NCBI GenBank assembly: GCA_021432635.1
Contig: MU270032.1
Coordinates: 372,001 to 436,000, forward strand
From: Thozetella sp. PMI_491
Taxonomy: Eukaryota > Ascomycota > Sordariomycetes > Chaetosphaeriales > Chaetosphaeriaceae
Direction: 5' to 3'
Length of the DNA stretch: 64,000 nucleotides
A program made the position numbers and the translations under genes. This document shows, piece after piece, positions 1 through 11,194 of this stretch (the stretch's first letter is position 1; each line of letters begins with the position of its first letter). A model generated the notes under the pieces. It saw only the letters and a program-made list of their open reading frames with translations, was not told the origin of the DNA and did not search any database.

Positions 1-448
1 CCAACCAGATCCACGAGGGGTAACCTGCTTCGATGCCTCGAGCGGGTGCCTCGGTTACCTTATCTGGCTGTGGATCTCAAATTAGTGCAGCGGCTCGGGG
101 GTCTTTCTCCACCCTCCTTTGTCGTGCACTGACTAGATCTCATGGCTAGCGGGTCAGGCAGAACAACACTTGCCGGCTTCATCTCCCCACAACGTGAACC
201 CATTTCACTCACTAGACGAACATCACAGGAATTCAACCATTGGCCAATGAAAGAGCGCAGCAATATCGCACGAACACTATATATTTTTCTTATCTGAATA
301 TTCTAATGTTTGTAGCATTTCTAGTGTCAAAGGTAGCGTACGTTTCTTTCACTAGTGTATACGTTCCTAGTCTTGACCTAGAATCTACACAAGGAACAAC
401 ATCCTTCTCTGATTCATAGCACTATTTCTAGTAAAAATGCATGTGTAG
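1..448. other. intergenic, no gene seen
   Basis: Only short ORFs without family resemblance or codon structure are seen here. The stretch lies downstream of the DUF3445 gene and probably holds its 3' untranslated region on the minus strand. No RNA gene or repeat was recognised. Confidence 0.5.
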
Positions 449-2257
449 CTAGTAAGGGAATCTACTTGAGAGCTCTCCATCTTGAACAATGCCAGAATCA
501 ACTTGTTTTCTGTGGAGATCGTCAAGGTATGGGAGGAGAACATGTTCATATTGATGTCGCCCTTTGTGCCTGCAATACAAAAATAAATATTAGTCTCCAC
601 TATTGACCCTAGAGGCTTATCTTAAAGGTTGGACGCTACTTACTGTGCATTGATCGGGTCCCAGCTCCGTACCAACGATGCTAGCCGACCAGGCACGCCC
701 GGTTCTTGGGCCACTTTTGCCATGGGCTCGATATAGGTGTGCACCATCCACACGATCGCTTTAGACTTGGGGAGGCGTCGGAGAACTTGGCGTTCTTGTC
801 GGAACCAGAGCTGAGAGACATCGCTGATCGGGCCAGGTCGCTTCCATGTTTGGTAGCCAGGGGTATTGACGCCGGGACCACCAATTTCTGGGTCCCAGTC
901 ATCTTCGGGGCCCATGGTTGCTTCGGGCCAGTGAAGTTCATCTATCAGGCGGAGTTAATAAGAGATCAAAGCAGGAGATATTGGATTGCTATGTGGATAG
1001 CACTTCTGGGGCCAGTCCTTACCATGCATACTGATTCCTGTGGCTATCATTATGGTCAGCTCCTGGGGTGAATTCACTTAGATGGAGGGGAGGTGGACGT
1101 ACTGTTTCGCTGGACTGGGCGTTCAGCTTTGAGTTTCGCCAAGAATTTGTCTAATGGTCCCCGAAGCTGCTCGGCGTAGTGTGGTACATGCCCGCTAAAG
1201 TGTAAATCGGCCAGGTTCTTGCCGACTGATTTTGGGTGAGCGTTGGTTAGTAAAGAATTGATGGTGGCTAGAAGGCATCACGAACTCTTGTCCTTAATCC
1301 GTTGTCCGCCTAAGATGGTGTTAGAAGCTTCTCTTCCAAGATCCATCTGGGGATAAGTGCGGAGCTGGAGCAGACATACCTCCGATAGCAATCATCATCG
1401 CGTCGAGATGATAGAATCCATCCTCGTGCTTGGTCAAGATGTTAATGTCCGTTGGCTGGATCAGTCCAGCGACCTAGATCACCACGTTAACGCTTTGGTA
1501 TCTCTATCGACTCTATAAGTATAGACATACTGTCAGTGGGTCTTCTTTCGTCAAATCGTACGAGGCATTCAAGGCCGGCATCTCAATGTTGGTAATGGAA
1601 CCCTCCCCATACCATCCTTGAGAACCGGTGCTCGAACGCCGAATTTTGTATATTTGAGGGTAGCGCCGAGATAAAAATTCGCAGAGATCCTGGCATAGTT
1701 CGTGCGCTGCCGCCTGCGCCGGAGGTAAAGTTCTAACAACCTTGTTGCCTCGGGCTGCAAGACGCTTGACTTTTGCGCGATGATACCGCGGCCATTCATT
1801 GTCCAACTGTTAAGCCCCCCGGAACTGTTAATAGCTGTGACCAATGTTTAAGGGACTAGAGTGCATAGGATACCTTCACAAAAGAATTTTTGTCGCAAGG
1901 AGAAATCTCGATCGTGCTGCGGCAACGTGTAAGCATACTCTACTCTAGGATAAGAGGTCGGATAACTGACTGTCTCTTGTAATGATAACGGAAAGCACGA
2001 AAATGGGGCGGTTCTGTCTTCTCGAGATCATAGCTTAAATCCGGCGATGGCTCAGGGTATTCCCATGGCTCTTTGGAGTTATCAGTCTCAATGATTCGTA
2101 TCAGTGGCTATTCTGTCAAGGCATGGCACTGACTCTCCTCCATAGATAAGTTTTGCTGGGCTGGTTTAGCTTTGGGCTCACTGCTCCACCAGCGGTACAC
2201 CGCCAGCATCGTGCAGGTGGCCAGCAGCAGGGGCCACGCGGAGCTGAGAACCAACAT
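449..2257 (-). pseudogene. DUF3445 family (heme-dependent oxidative N-demethylase-like) gene, disrupted
   Basis: The joined exons give the recognisable order of a fungal DUF3445 protein. It begins with a membrane-anchor start (MLVLSSAWPLLLATC), then WEYPEPSPDLSYDLEKTEPP, LDNEWPRYHRAK, RYPQIYK and YDLTKEDPLTVAGLIQ. It continues with DLHFSGHVPHYAEQL, RQERQVLRRLPKSKAIV, EPGVPGRLASLVRSW and the C-terminal HQYEHVLLPYLDDLH with a TAG stop at 449-451. At least four GT..AG introns keep frame. Two faults lie near the 5' end. An in-frame TAG at 2108-2110 sits exactly 49 codons from the ATG at 2257, where no intron fits. The usual YH-TMG segment between FRAFRYH and LDNEWPRYH cannot be rebuilt, since frame stops follow. 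Relatives are thought to be heme-binding oxidative demethylases; the substrate here is unknown. The family match is strong. Disruption is likely unless the base calls are wrong. Confidence 0.75.
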
Positions 2258-3434
2258 GGCCGGGAAGTTAGAGCAAGCAAAAAGACTAGTGGCCGCCGAG
2301 CTGCCTCTATCGGTGCTGCGAAGAACCTCAGCTCTTTGCCTCCCAGCCCACGGCCTTTATGTCATGTGCTGCTTCTACTTCAGCGCCTCCGGCCCCGGTT
2401 TTACTTGGCTCTTGGGGCGCGCACTCCGTGCCCGCGCTTATCGGAACGACAACTAGACATGCCTGTACAGGGCGCTCATGCTGTGGAGTATGGCCGAAGG
2501 GAATAGCGAGTCCCGAGCCGGAACGGAGGATGCGGGGTAATTGATGGAGACCATGTACCGGCCCGATGGGGCAGCGAGAGTGTCAAGTTGACCACTTGGT
2601 GGACTAATTCGCCCGTGCCTTTCTAGTCTCATGGCTCAGCCTCCGGCATTCCGGTAGTGTGCTCCTCAACAGACCAAAATCTGCCCTGCCCACTTAGCTG
2701 AGATTTGTTATCGGCGATGTGTGTATCCTCATCCGGCCAGCTGGAGTCTTGTCTCGGCACTCCTGACTCGTTATCACTGATAAGCGCGCCTTCACTCGCG
2801 CGGAGGTCCTTGGAAAGGAGCATCTGGACCCCTGGTCTAGCTCTGAAAGTTCTGACCCCTTATCACTGATAAGCGCGCCTTCAGTTGTCATATGCGCCCC
2901 TGGGCCTTGCTAGTACGGCATTTGTTCGTCATCACACAGCACTAACACCGTTTTAGCACTAGTAGACTCCTCCACAAAAAGGACGGGGCCTCTTGCAAAA
3001 CGAAGACAGACTGAACCCCATATTGGTATTCTTAGATATTCACAAGAGCCGTAATCCTGTAGGGAGATGGGAATCTGAACCCTAGTGAACCCGGGACCTT
3101 GATAAGCGCGCCTTGTTCCAAAACCTGGGGTTTCGCCATCACCCTCCGTGATATGTACTTGCACGACTAGAGGCCCCGCCTCGATGCAGGTCGCGTGCAT
3201 GCTGTCGCTGTGTACATTCCGCGCAGCCGGTAACGCTATTTCGGCGGCTGGTATCTTGCACCAGATCTTGGTTTGGGATATCTAATCTCCAGCAGTGGTG
3301 TGGTGGTTATATCTCCCACCTGTCGTCCTGAATACGACGTCGATCGCCTTCCCACGCCGAGTAGCGCATCAAGGCTCAATCCTGTTCTACGCCCTCCAAG
3401 ATTGAGCCTACTACTACAATACAACACTGCCAAG
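2258..3434. other. spacer between DUF3445 gene and permease
   Basis: This 1.2-kb spacer separates two divergently transcribed genes. Its second half holds the direct repeats listed separately. ORFs here are short and have no family resemblance. A minus-strand frame at 2694-2891 and 2629-2823 repeats the phrase EGALISD, which is the translated repeat and not evidence of a gene. The permease promoter must lie at the right end. Confidence 0.5.
2771..3117. repeat. three-copy direct repeat with a palindromic core
   Basis: TTATCACTGATAAGCGCGCC followed by TTCA occurs identically at 2771-2794 and 2860-2883, 89 bp apart. A shorter copy, GATAAGCGCGCCTTG, starts at 3101. The first 13 bases (TTATCAcTGATAA) form a perfect palindrome around one central base, and GCGCGC is also self-complementary. 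The inner GATAA is the core bound by fungal GATA factors. The array lies 320-660 bp upstream of an amino-acid permease, so a regulatory role is possible but not shown. Confidence 0.55.
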
Positions 3435-5929
3435 ATGACCAGCAAGATGTTGGGCGGGGAAAAGGTGCAAGAAACCACGGCTTCGGACGCGGTAGGTAGC
3501 CTAGGCCTGACTCCTCTATCATACGTTTCTCATGCGCCTACATGCTGACTAGCCGGCACAGTCTTCTGCAGAACGTGTTACGGGGTCATCCTCCGCCATC
3601 CATCTATCAGAAAATGACCTCCACCGTGGACTTAAGTCACATCAGATTCAGCTGCTTGCCATTTCGGGCGTCATTGGCACGGGTAAGAACCCTTACGGTG
3701 GAACACGCGACCCTCCCTGCCCCGGGCGTTCCCCTGGCTATCCCATATGATTTTCATGGGTCTAATCTCAAGCTATGCAGGTCTCTTCGTCGGTACCTCG
3801 GGTGTCCTTAGTAGTGCTGGGCCCGCCGGACTACTTTTGGGATATTGCTTCTGGTTCGTTTGTCTTCTATTCTCGACAATCCGTCCCAGAGAGGTGGTTG
3901 ACATGGCTTTACTCGCCACAGGTGCGTCTTACTGGTGTTCGTGGCCCATGCTATGGGAGAAATGTCGGCATATCTACCAGTACCCGGATCATTTGCGACG
4001 CGTGAGTATCCTCAAATATCGGGAACTGCGGCCGCAATACTAAAATTCCTTAGACATCGGGCGATATATCGATCCAAGTGCCGGTACAGCCATGGGATGG
4101 GTCTATGCCTATAGGTAAGGTCTCGTATCTGCTCCTGATTTACAGACGAAATTTGACCGCTAACCCGTTATATATAGCATGTGAGTTATCGTTGTGCTTT
4201 GCAATCTACCAATTAATAAAACTCAAGCCTAACCAATAATACCCCGTAACTAGGATGTAAGCGATCACCTATCTATGTCTGACCTGTCCCTAGGCACTCT
4301 TCTGACGCTCTCCTAGGATCTTCACCGCTGCTGACTGCACGGCTTTGACGGGGCTCTGGTCCTACTGGTTCCCTGACATCAACCCCGGTGTCTGGGTGGC
4401 CTGCACCTTGTCTGTTGTCTTCGTGCTCAACTGCTTGGCGGTGAAGTATTTTGGCGAGGCCGAATTTTACGCGTCCATATTCAAGGTATTCTTGATCTTT
4501 GGTTTCCTCCTATTCACCTTCATCGTCGTTGTTGGAGGCAATCCACAGCACGACAGGATCGGCTTCCGGTACTGGAAAGACCCCGGAGCTTTTAATACAC
4601 AGTATGTGGACGGCGGCCTCGGTCGGTTCCTTGCCATCTGGGGTGTCTTCAACACGGCTGCCTTCGCTATCGGTGGGCCCGATTTCATTGCCAACTGTGC
4701 TCCAGAGGCTGTCAACCCGAGGAGAAACATCCCAAAGGCCGTCAAGCGCGTCATCTATCGCTTGATCTTCTTCTTCATTCTATCAGTGCTTGCCGTCGGC
4801 ATGCTTGTTCCCTATAACGACCCTAACATGCGTATGTTGATCTTCATGCCTAGGCCCTTGCTAGTGGCTAACTAACCCGCCTCCTTAAAGTCACGGCCAT
4901 TGCCTCTGGAAACGGAGTTGCCAAGTCGCCCTTCATCATCGCCATGAACAGACTAGAGATTCCATTCCTCCCAGACTTGTGCAACGCTTTGGTGTAAGCT
5001 ATCTTGTAGTAACGAGATCAAAACGGCGATTGACCAGCCTCTAGGATCACTTCTGCTTGGAGTTGCACGAACTGCCTCCTTTTTCAAGCATCTAGGACTG
5101 TCTTCGGTTTGGCAAAGAATGGACGAGCGCCCAAGATCTTTGCAAGAACAACGAAGAGCGGTGTACCCCTGCCAGCTCTGCTGCTTTCCATCGCCGTTGC
5201 GTCGCTAGCATTTCTTACCTGCAATACGGCATCTGCCGTGGTACTAAACTGGTTCATTAACCTTGGGTCAACCGCTATTATGATCGCTTACATTCTGATG
5301 ATGGTATGCCTGAGCTGAAACTCGTATGACTTGTGATGGATCGGCCTACTAATACCTGCACTCACTGCTAGGCCGCAAACCTCCGCTTCCACCAGGGCTT
5401 GAAAGCTCAAGGAATCGACGTCTCTGTATTGCCATTTAAGAGCAGATTAACACGTGAGTCCTGTATTAAAGCTAAGGCCTGCCCTTTGTGCTAACACTCC
5501 TGGTAGCTTGGTCCAACTATGTTGGCATCTTCTTTGTTAGCCTCATTTTGCTGACAAACGGCTATGGGATATTCATCAGCGGTCACTGGAGTTTCTCTGG
5601 TTTCTTCACTGCCTACTTTACAATTGTGTTTTTCGGTAAGTGGCCTTCTCCCAAGAAAGCTATTATGCATCACCTTTGGTGTTGAGAGTCTAATTCACAC
5701 TTCTAGTTGTCATTTATCTCGGCTGGAAGATAACCAAACGCACTTCATTTGTGAAGCCTGAAGACATGGATTTCCGTACGGGGCTGGATGAGGTGGAGGC
5801 TCACGAGAACTCCCTTGAATTCAAGACACCCCAGACGCGATATGAAAAGTAAGTCTTACCCTCTTAACTGCAGGTGTAGGAAGTGTTTTAACCCGATTTA
5901 CGAATAGGTTCTTGGACTGGTTGTTTTAG
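3435..5929 (+). CDS. amino-acid permease (AAP/YAT family), 12 exons
   Basis: This is a plasma-membrane amino-acid/proton symporter of the fungal AA_permease type. Spliced exons read in order: a short hydrophilic start (MTSKMLGGEK), LHRGLKSHQIQLLAISGVIG, GLFVGTSGVLSSAGPAGLLL, FVAHAMGEMSAYLPVPGSFA and HIGRYIDPSAGTAMGWVYAY. These are followed by IFTAADCTALTGLWSYWFP, GEAEFYASIFKVF, EAVNPRRNIPKAVKRVIYR, ASRTVFGLAKNGRAPKIFAR, LNWFINLGSTAIMIAYIL and a tail ending FLDWLF with TAG at 5927-5929. All joins keep frame and use GT..AG, including a 202-nt intron at 4115-4316. The order matches full-length members with about 12 membrane helices, and no lesion is seen. GATA-core repeats lie upstream. A second permease of the same family is at 37.4-39.4 kb. 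The amino acid transported cannot be told. Confidence 0.9.
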
Positions 5930-6875
5930 ATGCATACTGCAGCTTTATTTGGTCAACAAACATGGATCACAGGAATATGTTGTATGTATTGATCAAATCG
6001 GTTTCATCTGGCGGATCGACAACTACAGAGAAGAGCACAGAGAAGGGCACCTGGTTGTGCCCGTTGAGCTGTGCTCGGCAGTCTGGCCTCGGGAAATTTG
6101 AGATATCTTACAATAATAATGTGACCATCGTCTTGGAACATGAACAAAGTCCTATCTGAGGCCCGCAGTAATCGAAAGCGGCCGTCATGTGACTGGGTTG
6201 AACCTGAAGCCGTAGCATCAGGCATCTGCACGCAGGCTAGGAACCCGAGCACCTGGTCGTACACACATCATCTCCATTTAATTCCTTTCTGTCGCATAGC
6301 GTTGCTGGTCAAAATGTCTGGTGGTGGGAAGCGGAAAGGCGAAAAAGGGGAGCGGCCGTGATTGGTTTGCTGGACATCTCTTGACGGGCAAGAAACCACC
6401 AGTGATCGTCGAACCCCCTTTTCGACCGTGCTGTCCCTCGCACAAAGTTGCGGGACTTCTCCGGGGTGTAGGGAAATTATCTCACCGTGCAGCTTACAGC
6501 CTTCTAAAGCAGGCGTACCAAGGTCGCGTGAGCGGATCTCACCGACGCCCCGGCAACCCCACGGGGCCCGGCTGCCAGCTAAGGTTTTCAGCCAGGCGGG
6601 AAAGGGGGGTGGGGGCTTGCACCCTAGTTCTCAGTTTTCTGGACGGATCTAGTGCAAGTCTCGCAGCCTCACCCCCTGATTTCCTCGCCGAGGCTCTAGG
6701 CGAGGTAAGCTACGGAGATAAAGCCTCCCACAGGACTCTGTCAGCAACGGTCATGTTGTTCTAGACCCTCAAGACTTGCCGAGTCTGAAGAAAATTATCA
6801 CTGCTGGCATTATCTACAACTCTACGTCTTTCGACCGCTCTCCATCAATCGATACCTCCCTAGATTGCCGAAACA
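5930..6875. other. intergenic, no gene seen
   Basis: A plus-strand open frame at 6321-6764 is rich in Arg, Gly and Pro, shows no domain and lacks intron signals, so it is probably chance in GC-rich DNA. Nothing else was recognised. Confidence 0.45.
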
Positions 6876-7010
6876 ATGGGTGGACCGGTTGGAGACGCCG
6901 CTATCCAGCCGAGTGTCGACTACAGGACGCTTCCCAATAGCACGAAGCCCAAATGGTGGCAGGATCTAGATACGATGCTTTCTCTTATGGAACTTTCTAT
7001 GAACTACCGG
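6876..7010 (+). pseudogene. possible N-terminal stub of an MFS sugar-type transporter
   Basis: An ATG in good context (AAACAATGG) opens a hydrophilic leader ending KPKWWQD, the kind of sequence that precedes the first helix of fungal MFS sugar transporters. The helix itself does not follow: the frame runs on into text without a hydrophobic stretch, and no continuation appears before the converging P450 at 7276. If real, this is a truncated remnant. The match rests on one short motif, so confidence is low. Confidence 0.25.
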
Positions 7011-7275
7011 ACAGATGAGGTTCTTCAGACCCGAGACAGAATGTCTTCCACTGCGTGGGTCTTTGCGGGGCCTTATTCTTCAACGGGTGCGAGTAATAAT
7101 CATAATTATATCAAACTAGGGGGCATGCACCGGAGTAGCGTCAACAGATATGCTTACTGCCATGCCGAATAGATACAAGTATAGTCCAGTAATACAAGAG
7201 CCATGCCGAACGTGGAGTAGAGAAGTATGTCCTTGGTCCGCCTTCCTTTTCCCCTACACTATCCAAACCGCGTTA

Positions 7276-9031
7276 TTACAGCTCTACTCGCTCTATAAAT
7301 CTTACCCAAAAGTCCTTGTGTTGCCAAAAAATGGCAGACTCCTCCTTCCAGGGCTTTTCCGGGGATTCCAGCTGGATATCAAACGTTCGCAGCAGCTCGA
7401 AGATGGATTTGTTCAGTTGCGTAAAAGCGATAAGCTTCCCCGCGCACATCCACCGTCCCGAGCCGAATGCCAGCTCCGCAACGCGTTCCATCTCAACCCT
7501 CTGGGAGGCATCACACTCGAGAAAGCGCTCCGGACGGTAGACTTGGACATCTTCTCCAAATATTTCCTGGGACATCATCACACCGAACAGGTTGTGGCTA
7601 ACCGCAGTTCCCTCGGGGAGGAACACGCCGTCTATTGTATCGCCTCCTTTGGGGACGCTCTTGAAATGGCCGTACAGAGCGGGCGGGCGGAATCGAATAG
7701 CCTCGTAGATCACAGCCTGTAATTACATAAAAATTAGCTTCGCATCCCTTGACAGCGACTGGTCCTTGAATATTACCTGGAGATATGGCAACTTCTTGCC
7801 TTGCTCGTACGTAATGGGTGCAAACGACGAGACGAGGCCGCTGTCAATAGCAGATCGGATCTCGTCCATGAGATTTGTATAAATTCGAGGCGTTCCGACG
7901 ATGAAACGGATGGCAGAGCGTATCGTTGTCCCTGTTGTGTCGGATCCTGCGATGACCTGGACGACACATTCCGCCTCACATTGTCGCTGTGAGAGCCCGT
8001 GGCGCATGAATGAACCCTAATTACCTGGGTTAGGTATCTAGCCCTCCAGAGCTCTAGATTCATAAACTTACAACCATGTCTTTTGCGTCTGTCGAGTCCG
8101 TTTTAAAGTGGTCGGCCACGAACGTCTGCCCCAGGCTATTCACAAAGAAAATGTTAGAAAGACGACCCAGTAGCTGCCGGAAATAATAGACGTACGCAAT
8201 CAGCCGGCCCAGACCTTTCTTATCCGTGATCTTGGGCATCATATGAGGGGCCAATGGGGAGTTCACAATGGTCCGTAGGATTGGTGTGTCAACCATGACG
8301 GCCATGGGTTTGACCATGTCCTCCATCTGCTGGTTGAACTCGAAGAGGTCCGTGTTTGCTCGAAGGTAGCCGAAAGGCTCCCCATAGGCAAGAGCCGTGA
8401 CGGAGTCCAAGGTGAAGAAGCGTACGAGCCGGACGAGGTCGGCCCTGCGTATCTCGGTCGGCGTTGAGAGGTAGTGGCGGCGGATCAGGTCCTTGAGGAC
8501 CGCAATCTGGGTGTCAATCCCACCCTCGATATCGACATGGTCGCGGCCGTTGTACGCATTAGCGGTCTGGGCTTTGAGGTGGTCGTGAAAAGGGGTGTCG
8601 ACGGTAGTAAGCATGTTATCCTGTCGCGGATCGATCCGCAAGGCTCTCCACCAGGCATCTCTTCCGTATTTACTTCGGGCAGCCGAGATGCGGCGGATGG
8701 CTGCCACGTTGTCGGTGAGCACGTAATTCGGCGCGATACGCACGACCGAGCCGTATTTCTTGAGGCCGACCAGCTGGGTGCTGGAGATGCCGAGAAAGTT
8801 GTTGCGCATCAGCCATAGATACGAAAAGGAGGCAAGGAAGGGGCCGGGGATGTGTCGAAGGCGGAACCAGGACACGATGGAGGAGAGGGTGTAATAGATC
8901 ACAAAGGCGCCGGCTCCAAGAGGAAGGAGCTGGATGGGATCAACATGAGGGAGGGCCAACATGGCGAGAGCGGACTTGGCTGCTTGGGCTGCTTGAGGAA
9001 GACCCTTTGGTATGCCAATTGAGCTAAGCAT
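7276..9031 (-). CDS. microsomal cytochrome P450 (pisatin demethylase/trichothecene oxygenase-like), 3 exons
   Basis: The exons are 9031-8072, 8016-7777 and 7716-7276. Together they make 546 residues in frame, a normal length. A membrane anchor near residues 25-45 is followed by the hinge HIPGPFLASFSYLW. The I-helix oxygen motif reads VIAGSDTTGTT, the K-helix ExxR is EAIR, the PERF motif is YRPERF, and the heme loop is FGSGRWMCAGK with the Cys ligand. Short introns have GTAAGT or GTAATA donors. The style resembles the P450 group that includes pisatin demethylase and related fungal detoxification or biosynthesis enzymes. The substrate is unknown. No backbone synthase is nearby, so detoxification or orphan status is as likely as a pathway role. 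The enzyme would sit on the ER and need a P450 reductase encoded elsewhere. Confidence 0.9.
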
Positions 9032-10561
9032 TCTGGAAGGATACCGGGTAGATATACAAGCTGGCGTACACGTTTTGTGAGTAGTTTATTGGATGACTCA
9101 GCCTGATGGACACGGAGAGGGAGAATACTCTCGTTCAGTACGACTGGAGGGAGCGGCTTAAATACCGCATGGTATACCGTCATTCCTCTCCCTAGTGTGC
9201 GCCATAGCGCCACGAGGCAGAGAGCGTTAGTGCCACATCCACGCCTGAATGTGGCCGGGTTCCTAAGATGCCCGCACAAAACAAGCCGGCTGTCTCAGAG
9301 AATTAGTGGACCTTCGCCTCGGTGTTTGCTCATCCCAGCCCGGGCCACCATTCCCGGATTTAGGTGTATCATTACGATGTCGAGCGGATTGGCGACAGGC
9401 GCTTTCCGCAAAGCTAGCTGACAGGAGGACTGTGCTACATCTCGTATACATGGAGCTTGTATATACGAGATGAAAGAGTGCACGATGATTCCATGCTTCC
9501 CGGTGAGCTCCGAACTGGAGGCGATGCATCATCGGAAATGCATATGCCTCGGAGGCTGCTTAAGGTAATCTTGAAATAAAACGCTTCCCGCCAATCACAG
9601 CGCGAGCTGCGGTGTACGATGCGGCCAATGGGGTTCCGCCTTGGCGATTCTAGGGGGCTACAGCGCCAAGCTGTCAGTAGAGCGGGGCCGCTACGCACAG
9701 GAACATGCACCGGATCGAACCGGAGCGATCGCCTGAAAGACCCGATCGGTGGTCATGCGCCTCCTGTAATGTTCGTGGCAGGATGGCGGAGGCTGGCTAA
9801 ATTCGGTACATAAATAATAAATGAGGCATCTATTTAGTACACTGTGTTCGAGCTGGCGACCATTGGCGATGTACGAGCGCTGTCACAAGCGGACTAGGCG
9901 ACTGGTTCCCTTTTGGTCAAGCCAGGCGGCTATGCAATCACTTAGCCCACGGTCCTCGCGCTTCTCGCATTGAATGTGCCTATAGGCTGTGATAAAAACG
10001 CTGGAGCAAGCAAGGGATGTTGTGTTTCGCGATACTGTCTTGAGGCAGACCCAGGCATATAGCTAAGCTCCGATCTGACACCTCTCTTGCCCCTGCCTCA
10101 TATCAGGGACAGCCTCGCTGACCTGGATGTGGCAAAGCCAAACTCGCATATTAAGGTACTTGGAATCTACGCACGCTAGGCTCTGGGCTTCTTTTGCAGT
10201 TCGTCGCAGCGCGGCCGGTCCTCGCGCGATATTTGGTTTTTGGCACCTGGCAGTGATGTGGCCCGTGTCAAAGCGACTGGGGCAGAGCTGTGCGCTTCCC
10301 CTATTATCACGGGACCTTTGCGCTTCGCGGCTTCTTCTATTGGACCAAAGCGGGTAAAGTGTGCCTGCTACGGCTGAACTCCGAAATTAACACTCCCGAT
10401 ATTGGAGACTTGAACAAGCTGATAAGAACATCGCCGTCCTATCCTGCTCCTGCGATGAAGTGGCCGTGGCATGTCCACAGACGACATGGCAGACCTTTCG
10501 CTCACAGGCTGGGTGTGGGTTCCCCCTTTTGCAGAGTGTTACTTAGACAAACAGGCGCTGA
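9032..10561. other. intergenic, P450 upstream region, no gene seen
   Basis: Several ORFs up to 130 codons exist on both strands, but none shows a family motif or plausible exon chain. The left end must hold the promoter of the minus-strand P450. Upstream exons of the membrane-protein remnant at 10.56 kb were looked for here and not found. Confidence 0.45.
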
Positions 10562-10828
10562 TTTGGGACATCTAGGACTGAGCCAAATGGTCGGGGCACG
10601 TTCGGCATATTGAAGAGCTGCACAATAACCCTTTCGCTTTGCGTCTATTCTGCTTTGCGCCTCAACGTTCCTCGAGCCGGCTCGACACCGGCTAGAAAAT
10701 TCTTGATAAAAACGATTTGGGTTCTGATCGGAATGTTCGCTCCCGAGCTGGTGGTATTCTTTGCCTGGGACCAAGGCCAGCAGGCGAGATGGCTCACCAG
10801 AGAATTGGAATCCATTTTTTCGCAGCAG
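10562..10828 (+). pseudogene. exon remnant of a fungal multi-pass membrane protein
   Basis: One open stretch reads EPNGRGTFGILKSC, then LCVYSALRLNVP, then KTIWVLIGMFAPELVVFFAW and QARWLTRELESIF, ending at a GTAAAA donor-like site. This order (GRGT, then a Cys, then LHLNVP, then W-hh-hhAPE and a trailing aromatic/basic run) is that of a large uncharacterised family of fungal integral membrane proteins, several hundred residues long in full members. Here an in-frame TGA precedes it at 10559, and neither the upstream nor the downstream exons were found. It is best read as a leftover exon of a decayed gene. Confidence 0.5.
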
Positions 10829-11194
10829 GTAAAAACTCTGGCTAGTTCGAAAACGTATGGGCGCAGTAGTACTTACCTTAAGTTATCTACTCTATTACCA
10901 GGGAAGTGTAGATCCCCTTCGCAAGCGTTGATACAAGTGGACACACACCCACAGCCTAGCCTGTCCTCTACCCCAAGCTGGCCGCAGTATCTACTGCATC
11001 TATAGAGAGGTTGATATACAAGAGACGTACAGGGATACTAATAGACTGACCGAGTGTTAGAACGGCCGCTCCAGGTATACGTTGGTCTCCTTGCCCACTT
11101 TACTTCTTCGAGAAGGCTGCTTTCCAGCTAGCAGTCATTTCATGTGGAGCAAATGTGGATCAATATGCTTGTGGACTTAAATCCTTTGAATGCC
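10829..11194. other. intergenic
   Basis: No coding continuation of the membrane-protein remnant is seen. The right part is probably the 3' flank of the GH79 gene. Confidence 0.4.

Noticed and set aside
4115-4316. Possible micro-exons in the first permease
   Set aside because: Small AG..GT pairs exist, but treating the 202 bases as one intron joins YAYR to IFTAAD without help.
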